A DNA stretch of 64,000 bases from Cliona cf. orientalis (taxonomy: Eukaryota; Porifera; Demospongiae; Clionaida; Clionaidae), in NCBI GenBank assembly GCA_963930775.1, contig OZ005700.1, positions 7,636,609-7,700,608 on the forward strand. The letters run 5' to 3'. The notes under the pieces were generated by a model. It was not told the origin of the DNA and did not search any database. It saw only the letters and a list, made by a program, of their open reading frames with translations. The translations under genes and the position numbers were made by a program. Below, one piece after another: positions 48,601-64,000 of the stretch. How positions within the stretch are numbered: the stretch's first letter is position 1; every line of letters starts with the position of its first letter.

Positions 48601-51332
48601 TCTTTATCATAGCCTGGTGTGAGATTCGACAGAGCGAGAACGTTGCCATTACAATAGTGAGTTTGAGCAGCTGCTGTTGACCTCCATCGAGGGGTGTGGT
48701 CTACGAAGTAATACTAATAGATTCGAAGTTCGTACTGCTACACTTGCATATGCACTCCACTTTTGCGATCAATCGTGAACTTTTGAAGTGAGTTTGAGCC
48801 TCTTAGAGCTCTGAAGCCTTCAAAGGGATCGAATACTGGAGGTGCCTGTGACAAACTGTGGAGGGAAGGAGAGGAAAGGGAGAGAGAGAGATAGCACAAA
48901 CATTACCAATATTACCCTTGTCACTGCCGTCGCCTACACACCAATATTACCAACTTTACCAACATTATCCTTGTTGCCACAATCGCCTACTGTGCCAACA
49001 TTACTAATTTTACCAACATTCGCTGCCGTCACCTATAGCACCAAAATTACTAATTTTACCAATTTTACCCTTGACGCTGCCGTCGCCTATAGCACCAAAA
49101 TTACTAACTTTACCAATTTTACCAACTTTACCAACATTACCCTTGACGCTGCCGTCGCCTACAGCACTAACATTACTAACTTCATCAATTTTATCAACTT
49201 TATAATTTACCAACATTACCCTTGTCGCTACCGTCGCCCACAGCTCACCAAAATTACTAATTTTACCATTTTTACCAACTTTACCAATTTTACCCTTGAC
49301 GCTGCCATCGCTTATAGCACCAAAATTACCAATTTTACCAACTTGACCAACATTACCCTTGACGCTGCTGTTGCCTACAGCACCAATATTACCAACTTTA
49401 CCATTTTTACCAACTTTACCAACATTACCCTTGACGCTACCGTTGCCTACAGCACCAATAATAATATTATTACCAACTTTACCAGCATTATCCTTGACGC
49501 TGCCGTCGCCTACAGCACCAAAATTACTAACTTTACCAATTTTACCAACTTTACCAACATTACCCTTGACGCTGCCGTCCCCTAAAGCACCAAAATTACT
49601 CGCTTTACCAATTTTACCAATTTTACCAACATTACCCTTGTTAGATCATGTGTTTTATTAGCATAAACACGGTACCTTGATGCTGATATAATAATTATAC
49701 GTCGTTCTTCACTAACCGATACTACAAAAATTTATTCATTGCACTCATTCTTATTCAGGTTCTTGCTGTAGCCAGGGGCAATAAGATCAATTACATTCAG
49801 GTATATACAGACATATTATATCATTTCTATAGACAAAACATTGTTTGAAGCATGTTTTAATTTTTAGTACTTCAGCAACAAGGGGGAGCCAAGCTTCCGA
49901 CTCTTGAGGAAGGTGGAGGTGTCATTTGATATTGCTTGCTTCCGGGTTAGTGATTCAGTTAGAATGCTAATATTTGCAAATTAAATTTTATCTCTCGATT
50001 ATTTTCAAAAAAAGTGGGTCAATCCCTACACTGTGGTTGCTATGGATACCGGTGAAAGAATCCACCTCATCAGTGCAAAGACAGATGCCGAAGTGGAGGT
50101 ATGCAGTGGTCTGAAAGATAGAGATGCAACTGTTGAACTTTTTTTCTCCCTTGTCTTGCAGGTGCTGGATTTGAAGCAGGTTGAGTTAGTGTACAGTTCC
50201 AGTTTCTTCAAGTCCATTGAGACGGGAGGAAATGTCAGCAAAGCTCTGGTAAAGTGAACACATAATAGCATGATTGTCTATCTCCAGTTTGTTGTCACTG
50301 TATACCTTCTCCTATTTCAGTTGGTGGCCAGCACTCATGCCTGCTACTCCTCTGTGCTTAGCTTCCAGAATAAGCTGTATCTTCTTGGATTGAAGGTAAA
50401 ATAGATGTTTTAGTATAGTTACCTCATGCACATAATTATGCAAATACGCACATGTGGCAGGCTATTCATGTGGTGACCATCAAACCCTGGAAAGAGGTAC
50501 GAATTGCGTCGAATCATTTATTTTTGGTGCACAATTTTTGAGTGATACCCCTCCATTATATTATTCAGCGTCTTGGCAGATTGGTGAGAGACGGCAGAAT
50601 GGTGGAAGCTCTTAAGCTAGGTCTTGATCTGTTCTCTGGGAAAGCTCAAGCAGTTGTTGGTATAGCTACTATTGGTCTAACATAACTGACATGTACATGT
50701 TTAGCAAACTTGTTTATTTTTTAGGTCTATCTGGTAATCCACAAAGGAAGAAGGAACTAGTTGCAGAGCAGGTATAGATAGTGTCTGAATTTTGATGATC
50801 ATTGTGGCTCCTTGTATGATCGTTCATACTTATGAAATTTGTATGGTGCTAGGTGATAGACATCCTCCAGGCCTACATTGACCTCGGGGTGATGATGCAA
50901 AAGCCCAGCGCAGGAAACGAGAAGCAACTGAAGCAACACTACAAGGTACATGATATGCATGATATGACGTGTAATATACAATCGTATGCGAGTGTGTGCT
51001 CGTATAGTTGCTGAAGCAATAGCCACATAGTCAAGAATTAATACACTATAATAATATTATGTAGTACATGTGATAGGAACTCATGATGTTTTTTGGGTTT
51101 TTTTCCAGACACTGGTGCAGTGGGCATTCGAATGTTGCATCCAGATCAAAAGAACGTAAGTTTATATACTTTTAAGTGTACGTACCGATAAATTACATAG
51201 AAAGCATGACATCATGTGAATGGTAAATTTTTAATGATACAAATTGAAGACTTGCAATACAAGGTAAGGAAGTTAGTATACCTTAAATGTAACACAAAGC
51301 AGATAGTTCCTGAGATGCATGACGCTATGAAA
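45617..51332 (+). CDS. VPS8: VPS8, N-terminal part (CORVET tethering complex)
   Basis: About 24 exons from the ATG at 45617 (45617-45784, 45934-45999, about 46068-46161, and on through 51109-51157; a weak last exon about 51302-51332). Landmarks: LPTALAVGSVYAIGTSHGLIL, HHGAVSALDISRDGTKLLCGHAKGLISYWD, HPPGFGVLNVKFTDDPN, CVLFSNTGGHVFEIKL, LAVARGNKINYIQ, the conserved QVELVYSSSFFKS followed by GGNVSKAL, and GKAQAVVGLSG. VPS8 is the Rab5-binding subunit of CORVET, acting in early endosome fusion; this part forms the beta-propeller and the start of the alpha-solenoid. After WAFECCIQIKRT no convincing continuation is seen before the opposite-strand receptor gene D at 51390. About 60% of the family length, including the C-terminal RING, is missing from the window: either a very long intron containing receptor genes, or truncation. 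Confidence 0.88.
48470..48725. mobile_element. Dispersed repeat in VPS8 intron, related to 19.1-19.4 kb
   Basis: It shares CTGCTCAGCAGGCCACCGAG, CGAGCAAAGCGAGAG and GGGGTGTGGTCT with the insertion in RNPC3 copy 2, in opposite orientation. It lies in the enlarged VPS8 intron (48188-49758), next to the minisatellite. Confidence 0.6.
48897..49645. repeat. Higher-order minisatellite in VPS8 intron
   Basis: About 750 bp built of short units ACCAACTTT / ACCAATTTT / ACCAACATT. Every 60-75 bp they are joined by CCCTTGACGCTGCCGTCGCC and TACAGCACCAAAATTACT, giving about ten higher-order copies. The length happens to keep a 247-codon frame open (Asn-Ile-Thr-Asn-Phe-rich), which is a by-product of the repeat. 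It lies inside an intron whose flanking exons encode adjacent parts of VPS8. Confidence 0.92.
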
Positions 51333-51389
51333 GGTAAGCCAGCATGTTGTCCAAAGAAATGATGCACGTTACTAAAATTTTATCATGAT

Positions 51390-52751
51390 TTATAATTCAC
51401 TACTAACACGTACATCATCACGTGGTTCTAGAGTGAAATAAATATGACCACCAGCAGAGTTACTGTGCTCATTTTCTTGAGTTGAAATGTTCTTCACTGT
51501 TTCATACACCCGATTGTTATCATGGCCGTACCCTGTCCCCTGCCGCATGTATCCGTCCAGGACCTCGTAAGGCTGTGGGTCCGCGGTGTCCAGCAGTGGC
51601 GCACCGCTGGCGACAGTCGAGACAGAGGACGGTTGGAACACCTCGTAGTCTGCCGGCTGTGGGATTGCGTAGTCGTCGGTCACTTGATATCGCTCAGTCA
51701 GGCTGTCATTGTCTCGATCTGAAGCACCAACCTTATTAGAACTACATATACATGCATATGGATGAAAGATACTGGGTATGCACTATTGCTAGCTAATGCG
51801 TTATTGTTGGTATACTGACCTTGACTGTGTGATAGTACTCTTATTGTGTTTTGCCTTGTAAAGTACCACCGCTATGATCAGAATGAATACTATCATAGCC
51901 ACAAGCAGTAGAATCACTCCAGCTAAAGAGCCTCCTACTATGACTGTCAAGTTCCTTTCTATATTGTTTCCCAAGACCACAGGGGGAGATTCTTTAGTAG
52001 TGACGGATACTGTAGTGATGCCATCTGGTTCATTGTTAGTAGTAATGTTGTCATCTGGTTGTTTAGTGGTAATGATATTGTCGGGAGGCTTGGTAGGAGT
52101 TGCCGATGTAGTTGGTATCATCTTTGTTGGTACAATGAATTGAGCTACATTGACAATACATGACATGCAGTGAGTATAAAATTAATATCTTAGTGTGGAG
52201 AATTATCTTACTTAGACATTCAAGTTGACATTCCTTGTTCAAACATTGAAGGATTTCATCAATTCTTGTTGTTGTAAATACACATGTTGTCCCCGTGTTG
52301 GACTCTGCCTTTAGCATGAGCACACCTGCATGTATGTAAAGTCATTAATATGGATAGGGGCACCCATAATAATTATTGTTATGATTGCACGCCTCTGTAC
52401 TGTACTGTATGGCGATCTTGCCTGTTAATTGGTCACAAATTCTAAAAATACTGTCTTCTGTTGACTGACTGTTGCAAATATTCATCCATGTCGATGACTC
52501 TGCATCACATTCATCAATTGCTACCATAGGCCCTTCGTTCTCATCTTCAAAGGCTCGTAATCTTAGTCTCGAACTCTCACCATCATCAGACACGCATTCC
52601 CGACCATTACCAGTATCTATGTATGTAATGACCATTTAATATACAATACCATAATACGGATGCAGCTGTTACTTGTCTGAGCTCCTACTTCGTCCAGCTG
52701 CCATGATAAGGTGGCTAGGAGCAGCAAACTCCCCAAGGCTTGGTTCTTCAT
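51390..52751 (-). CDS. Receptor D: single divergent SRCR domain, TM, tyrosine-rich tail
   Basis: Exon 1 (52751-52673) encodes a signal peptide (MKNQALGSLLLLATLSWQL). Exon 2 (about 52618-52435) encodes SRLRLRAFEDENEGPMVAID and SSTWMNICNSQSTEDSIFRIC, a degenerate SRCR first half. Exon 3 (about 52326-52211) encodes a short cysteine-containing second half. Exon 4 (about 52147-51833) holds a Thr-rich stem and a membrane segment (about 51945-51860). Exon 5 (about 51723-51390) is the tail with ADYEVF, QPYEVL, RVYETV and HIYFTLEP. The donor of exon 2 looks like GC (CAG|GCAAGAT) rather than GT. It lies tail to tail with the end of the VPS8 fragment. SRCR assignment is moderate because several consensus residues are missing. 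Confidence 0.62.
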
Positions 52752-53659
52752 CCAGTATAGCTACAGCTATGTCGCAGTCACGGTACTCTGTGCCGAGTTG
52801 ATGACAATGATAATATTGTGAAGTACATGATGTCACTGTCCAAATTGATGAATGAGCATCCAGTACGTGCTGACCCAATAAGGTTTCATGTACATGACAT
52901 TTGTACGTGTACAGTAAGCCTTGTAACCACGATTCATAGTATTGCTCATTTATGGTATGTGCATACATTGCCTCATTGTGCCTAAACCATACATCACATT
53001 ATATATAGCCCACTTATGGCTCTCTTGGCCCTATAGCATCAGTCGCGTCTCTAAGTAGGTTTGTGCATGTAAAGCTAGTGGAAATTTACACTTTTTAGCA
53101 TAATGAGTTCTGTCTGTGCAAGTGGATGTACATATATACCGGTATAGATATAGTACATCACTGGACCAAAACTAGGATTTGTAAAACATGAGCTTTCCTA
53201 CACATGGTTTTCAGAAGATAGGACAGAATTTTTGTAACTAAATGAAATATGTAGAAAATTTTGCCCGTCTATCCTACACATTTCCTGTATGCATGAAATC
53301 CATATTATTGTTGCTCACTGTGCACTGGCTACTTGCATGGAATAGTAATATGGAAACAGTCATAGATTTTTGACTTATACACTAATATATGTGTTCAATA
53401 ATATGGTGTGATCTGAGACAGCCTCTGAAAAGAAGAGGTTAACTGCCAACATACACTGTCATGGATTTATAGCTTCAATACATGGTTACAACTACCTGAC
53501 ACTGTACAACTACATAATTCCCGAGACTGCAAGTGCAGGAAGATAATATTACACTGCTAACATCATTGATGATAAATTTTATGGATGTACCAGCATGGTA
53601 TAAAGCACACATTATCAAAATATGCATTACTACTATCCAATTGTTAAATTAATATCATA
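52752..53659. other. Spacer, no gene seen
   Basis: AT-rich sequence between receptor D and the end of receptor E. The open frame at 52669-52968 reads through the receptor D signal-peptide exon in another frame and has no domain. Confidence 0.5.
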
Positions 53660-56208
<2,549 letters not shown>

Positions 56209-57164
56209 AGTTTCTCACTCAGTTTATCACACTTGATACTTGCATACAGTTTACAGCTAGCCTATATAGAAGAAAGTTGCTGATGACTGACAGGTACAAT
56301 CTATGAGGCAACTTCTATCCAGTTGAGCTTCTCAGTAATTATATTAGCTACAAGCTTAATCTATACTCCATCCATAATCTGCTTACAAGCCTGTATAGGT
56401 TGCTCAGTGTAGGACTCTGGCATAAGTGCTCCGTTATGAACTTGAAAGTAGTTCTTACCTTGTATTTAAGCTCTTGATCAGTCACAACCTGAGAGAGTCA
56501 GCACACTGTGGAGCCACACACACATTCAGACAGGAAATAGATTATGATTAGCTGGCATTACTTCATATACAACAACATACATCATAACCGAAAAAGGCTA
56601 TAATAATAATATGATGTAGCTATAGCTATCAGAGCTGAGCTGAAGGGCTGGTCCTACATACACTATATAGGGAAATTTTATACAATTGACTTCCTGTCTA
56701 GTAAGAGCTGACCTCAATGTATAGGGCTTCTCCACACAACTCCATACCTGTGCATCTGTCTCGTGGTTTTGTGGTGGAGTGGCTTTGTACTCCTCCCACC
56801 ACTGAGAGCTTTCAATTAGGATAACCTATTCTAAGTATACATTTCCCATCTGTCACGTGATGACACAATTAAGTTATTGCAGGTACTATTGAATCTTGTT
56901 GTAATATCCCTTTTGAATACAGGAGTGTATTATTAATATACTTTTGTTGGCCATCGCCTAGCAATCAAAGTTTAATAGGTAAATTGCAGCTACCAGTTCA
57001 GAGAGGTGTGGAGTAGGCCAATGATGAAAGGGGTCATGCACCCCAAATAAGGTCTTGCAATTATAACTCGTACAATATCACACATGGTACATATGTGTCT
57101 ATATCACAATAACTGAGATTCAAGCCTATTATGAAGTGATACAGATACTATATATAAATTCAAA
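56209..57164. other. Spacer between receptors E and F
   Basis: No coding exon recognised. It presumably holds the promoter of receptor E on the minus strand; no specific element could be supported. Confidence 0.4.
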
Positions 57165-59368
<2,204 letters not shown>

Positions 59369-61126
59369 AGTCTCCCGCAATACATGTATAGCTAGCCTGT
59401 AATAGTTGAAACAATGTTGCTGATGACTGTGCATCTTTTGTCCAGTTGAGCATAAATCATGTAGATTAGATTTGGTATAAGATTAATCAATTCCATCAGT
59501 TTTGCCCCATCCGTAATAGTGATTAAGCTCATACACAAGTCTCTATTAATAATAGGGCTCGTGAACGTGCAGACTTTGCCCATCGTGTGAACTATTGCTT
59601 ATCTTGTAGGTAACTCTCACCTTATATATTATATTATAGCTCTACAATGTGATCAAGCACACGGTCTTTATAGAGAATCAGTAGACAGACATAGCCATTT
59701 TCTTGCTAAGCCTGCATGATAACATTTAGCCAGACTGTTGCTGCAGTAGCTTCATGTTTTCTCTAAGAGCTGTATAATACGAGCTGTGTGACCTTTGTAT
59801 ATAATATCAGAGTTTATGCAAGTAACATGGCTTCTTGTACACACAATGACGTCACTATTGTATAAACAAAGCTGCAGCCATATTTGTGCCAAACTGATTT
59901 TTGTACTGTAGAGTATGCTAAGTAGTATTCTGACCATTTTCTAAGCTGCCTAGCGCAGCAGATTTGACTACTCGACACAATGACAAGATCGTGGTGGGAG
60001 TACAGTCTGTATATATGTATGTTACAGTATGTATATTGCCTCCCTGGGGACTGTATCTATATAGTCTCAAGTTAGGATAACTAGTAGGTGTTCTGCAGAG
60101 GAAACCTGTAGGATTTAGAGCTAAATTCATTAGCTATACGTGTACATCTGTCTCCATGCATATATACTGCTTTTATCATGGAGTGGCTTTCTACTGATTA
60201 CTATGCATGACTACGGTGGTACTTGACAGTTGGGATAACCTATTCTGAGTACACCATCCTCATCCATCACATGTTGACATTAATAAAGTTGTACTACATC
60301 AGAATCTTGTAATAATAGTAAAATTGTTATCCTTTCTGAATGCAGAAGTATAATATTATTTACTAGAGCTTTACAAAGCACATACCCCGCGCGCACTGCA
60401 GCGTCGATGTCAGAGCATATCTATATATGATCAGAGAGCTAGAGCTTGATGATGCGAGCAGCCTGTTGATGACCTTTACCTACATATTGTGCCAGATTGT
60501 GCGCATGAGCAGAGAGCACATAGTGGGTGGTGTGGCCAACAAAACACAGTATTTGCAATGCTCGTGGGCCTTGCCAAACGATTCGAAGCATACTGAAGCC
60601 AGTTTTTCGGCGATATTTACGGATACGTTGTATTTACAAGTCACTCAGATGCCTAGATCTCCAGATCTGGCGATTTTTGTGCTAACAACAGACCACAGAC
60701 AACTACAGACAAAACCGATCACTTTACCCCTTGTGCATGCACGCGGGGTAATAAATGCATGGTTAATATATCATGCTTGACCCCATAACCTCTGTACTGC
60801 ATTGGCTATGTTCAGTTGCGCCACAGGAAGGAACAGAAATATAGTATTGTGAGTGCGTTTGACACCTCATTCTGCACTTCCTCTTCTGATCTGTTATGAC
60901 TATGGTTGTTTTAAGATTTGGCATTTAGTTCTTGGTGATTAGGTGCCAGTTATAAGCGTTCATAATGGTGGTTGACAGGAAAGGGTCAGAGTACATTAAA
61001 TTTTTGTGGTGATATGCAGGTGGAGCATGCACTAACCATGCTAATAAGATGAGCATATTTTTAACGACGAACTCTTTTCTCAATTAATTTTGACCACAAA
61101 CAATAATATTGTACCCAATCATAATA
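59369..61126. other. Spacer with one transposable element
   Basis: No gene exon recognised between receptors F and G. The only structured part is the element at about 60382-60753. Confidence 0.45.
60382..60753. mobile_element. TACCCCGCG-family MITE, about 370 bp
   Basis: Left end ATACCCCGCGCGCACTGCAG; right end TGCATGCACGCGGGGTAAT, inverted at the outermost 10-12 bp. Near the right end ACCGATCACTTTACCCC and TGGCGATTTTTGTG match, reversed, the start of the element at 8933. A 117-codon frame across it is not a recognisable protein. Confidence 0.75.
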
Positions 61127-63465
61127 TTAATGTTGTAAACATGAGTATTGATCATCAGTTGGAGGTAGTGGTTTTTGCGTTGGTTTAGGGATGTGTGGCT
61201 GGAGTATCGAATAGTCCACCGGTCCCAATGAAGAGTAGCAACTATTATCATTCTCAGCACTCTCTGTACACGCAGTCTGTGGAACATCATAGGTCGTCTC
61301 TGAGGTGGTTCTATTTCTTTGTCTGGTATTATTGTGTGCTCCACCATTGCAGTAGTTCCTCTCTCCTTTGCTAGTGGGGACTACTGGAGCACTGTTGTTT
61401 AGTGTGTCATATGATGAATCGCTGATTAGTGTAGTCTCGGTGTAGAGTGCTTCGAAGATTGCAGGTGGCTTGATGGTACTGCTGTAGCTGGAGTTGCTTT
61501 CAGATCTTTTATCGGTGGGAGAAGCACAAATTTCTACTTCATCATAATAATGTGGTTTCTTTGATCCTGTTGTGATGATGGTATATACCAACATGAACAA
61601 TGTGGACATTAGTACATTATTCCTCTAAATTAACTTTTGAGTTTTCTTACCATTTTCCGCTTCATTTTTATCCCTTGTTCTCTTTCCTTTCCTTCTTATT
61701 ATCACCATCACCAATAGTATGGTAGCAACAATGAGGACCCCCACTGCTAGTGCACCACCCACCGCTCCAAATATGATCGCTTGAGGAGTAGAAGATATTG
61801 ATATTACTGCTGGTGTTGTACTTGTGGTGCTGCTGTCGTCTGCTCCAGTTTGATGTGTAGAAACACTACCACCATTAATGTCCATACTCTTTACCCAGTG
61901 GGCAGTCATAATATCCATTTTTAAGGTTGGAGAAGCAGTTATGGTGACATGGGTATTCCTGGGTTAAGTTTTGGACAAGGAAAGATGTATTTGCCAATTG
62001 TAAACAGCGCCATTGATTAAACTTACTTAATAATCGTATTCGATGCGGTGATTCCTGATAATGTATTCTTGGCTGAGAAACTGATAATCTTTGGACAGAT
62101 CACTCCAGCTATACTATCCCTAGTACACTCATGCATGCCAATAGACATTGGGTGTGTGCACTCTAAAAGGTGGGTGTAGCTTGCGTTACATGCCACATTA
62201 TTCAGCAAAACTGGACCCTCGCCAGATTCAAACCAACTGCTGTTTGTCGGTATACCTTGAAAAATTGAAGATATTTGAAATTGCTGAAAATACGTTTGAT
62301 AATAACTTGTAATACCTGGCTGCCCATATCCCAGTTGTCGGCAGACGACGTTAGCATCCACTTGATCCCAGCCATAGTCACACACTGTCCCCCATACTCC
62401 ATTGTAGCAAATCTCCACTCGTCCTTCTCTCTCACTCTTTCCTCCAACCAGTCGAACATCACCATCTCCACAATTGCTGGGACCTGCTTTTTTTTGAAAA
62501 CTTGCTGTATATATACCAGCAACATACAAACCTTACCCATACAAATGACTCCAGCATCTTCACTGTGTTTACATCCATTAATTCCAGTCTTGTCTATGGT
62601 ACAGTCTGTCAAGTTTGTATCACGACTGTTGCACTGAGCTCTTGACAGGTGAATGGGTCCACTTCCTTCACCAAAGTATGCTCTCCTTGTTGGGATTGGT
62701 GCAGCATAGCTATACCCTAATTGTCTGCACACTGTGGTGGCATCATTGCTGTCCCAGCCATCATCACACACTGTACCCCAGTGTCCATCCAGACAGACCT
62801 CCACTCGACCACTGCCCCCTTGAGGATTGCCGTTTACAAGTCTAACCTCCCACTCAGTGCAGCTATCAGTCATTCCTGTAATATCATATTATTTTGCAAA
62901 GATATTTAACTATGATAAAAGCTCAGCAATCTGCAGCTGAATGATTACTGTTAGGGCTAACCAAAGCAGGCTACTCCAGCAGCATTATCAGTGGTGCAAC
63001 TGTTATTGTGTCTGCAGTTGAAAAGAGTTGCTTCATTTCCTGAACACTCCCATCTTGTCTCAGATATTCTGCCTCCATATTGATCATCCACCACTGCAGA
63101 AGCTGTTGGTTTACACACAATGATGTCCGCTGATCTCATTATTGAACATTGTGAACATGATACTTACCATTCAAGTTTCCAGCAAATCCAATTTGTCTGC
63201 AGAGCACAGTTGCTTCCTTTTCATCCCACATATCACTACAGACAGCCCCCCACTCTCCAGTGCTATCACATACCTCAACACGTCCTTCAAACTTACTCTG
63301 TCCGTTCACAAGTCTAACACTGTTCCACTCACATGCTACAACTTAAACAAAAAACATTGGTGAATCACTAAAGATTATGACCTAAAATATACTCTATTCA
63401 CCTCTTGAAGACACCTGTAGTAATAGCAGCACAGCTAGTGATAGTACTGAGAAGCTAGCCTCCAT
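61127..63465 (-). CDS. Receptor G: three SRCR domains, TM, long tail with ITIM-like motif
   Basis: Signal peptide from the ATG at 63465 ([20 protein letters not shown]). SRCR1 about 63340-62957 (two exons), SRCR2 about 62873-62540 in one uninterrupted exon, SRCR3 about 62490-62085 (two exons). Stem and membrane segment about 61870-61640 ([20 protein letters not shown]). The tail (about 61567-61127, near 145 residues) has [37 protein letters not shown] (ITIM consensus) and DQYSCL. SRCR2 and SRCR3 are closest to those of E and F. SRCR2 has lost the mid-domain intron that E and F keep. Confidence 0.85.
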
Positions 63466-64000
63466 ATTTTTGTTTTGAAGCTCTACTGACACTCAACCTT
63501 AGACCACATGGCATTAGCTAATGACTGTTTGTGGTTACTCTGATAAGATTGGCGTGGTGCAAATAGGATCACAGGTGCAATGTGGGTTGTCCCACTGAAG
63601 CCTTTAGCAGGCACCCAGGCGTGGATCACAGTATCTAATTACCACTTCAAGGTGGTCGCCCACCCATAATCGCTATGATGTCATCTTTGTGTAATAACAC
63701 AGGATGTAATTGCCATACATGGATGTGGTGGCTGATCTGTGTAAGTACATGTACATGTAGATGTCTGGATGAGCCCAAATCTCTCACTGTGAGTTGATTG
63801 TTTTTACAGTACACAAACAATTTTTATAGTACACAAGCAAGAACATATATGGAACAGTGTTTCAAATCACTGTGGGATCTATGTATGCTGTACATGTATT
63901 ATGATTGTATCAACTAATCAGACATGGCCTATTATAGAAGATTAGTAGCCATTGGTTGCTGGAAAGCAGGTTATGAATCAAAATACTTAATAAAGTAGTG
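63466..64000. other. Right edge, no gene seen
   Basis: Upstream region of receptor G. No exon or repeat family recognised; ACATGTACATGTA near 63747 is a short palindrome of a kind common in this sequence. Confidence 0.4.

Noticed and set aside
48842..49585. 247-codon open frame rich in Asn-Ile-Thr-Asn-Phe
   Set aside because: Produced by the minisatellite; lies in a VPS8 intron between adjacent conserved exons.
60427..60780. 117-codon plus-strand frame
   Set aside because: Lies within a MITE and shows no similarity to a known protein.

Overview
The window is eukaryotic and reads as a compact early-branching animal genome, most likely a demosponge. Genes are split into many short exons (about 40-400 bp) by short introns with GT..AG ends. 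The conserved genes are animal-type (RNPC3, ANGEL, CLP1, a GALNT, VPS8), and there is a large expansion of scavenger-receptor cysteine-rich (SRCR) membrane receptors of the kind known from sponges. The species call is an inference; no rRNA or mitochondrial marker is present. I saw no tRNA, rRNA or CRISPR array.

Region 1 (1-25.4 kb) is a triplicated block. Each unit holds a minus-strand tail-less SRCR gene (called B here), a minus-strand SRCR receptor with tyrosine-rich tail (A), and, head to head with A across about 250 bp, a plus-strand copy of RNPC3 (U11/U12-65K, minor spliceosome). The third RNPC3 copy (22.6-25.4 kb) is complete. The first two are decayed by stops, frameshifts, deletions and transposon insertions. 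A fourth A-type gene at the left edge (A0) carries nearly the same ectodomain but an unrelated membrane segment and tail. Unit-to-unit differences expose several transposon insertions with visible empty sites.

Region 2 (25.6-38.3 kb) holds housekeeping genes: ANGEL-type EEP-fold RNA-processing enzyme (minus), CLP1 RNA kinase (plus, divergent from ANGEL, with what looks like an AT-AC U12-type intron), and a complete polypeptide GalNAc-transferase (plus).

Region 3 (38.5-64 kb) is a second receptor cluster on the minus strand: an Ig/fibronectin-III receptor, a divergent single-SRCR receptor, and three receptors with three SRCR domains each. The VPS8 gene (plus, 45.6-51.3 kb) lies among them and stops after roughly its N-terminal 40%. 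Tails carry repeated tyrosine motifs, several matching the ITIM consensus. The Ig/FN3 receptor has the same stem, membrane exon and tail as a neighbouring SRCR receptor.

Taken together, the window looks like an innate-immune or self-recognition receptor cluster in which ectodomains and signalling tails are exchanged as cassettes. The functional interpretation is inference; the sequence sharing is directly visible.
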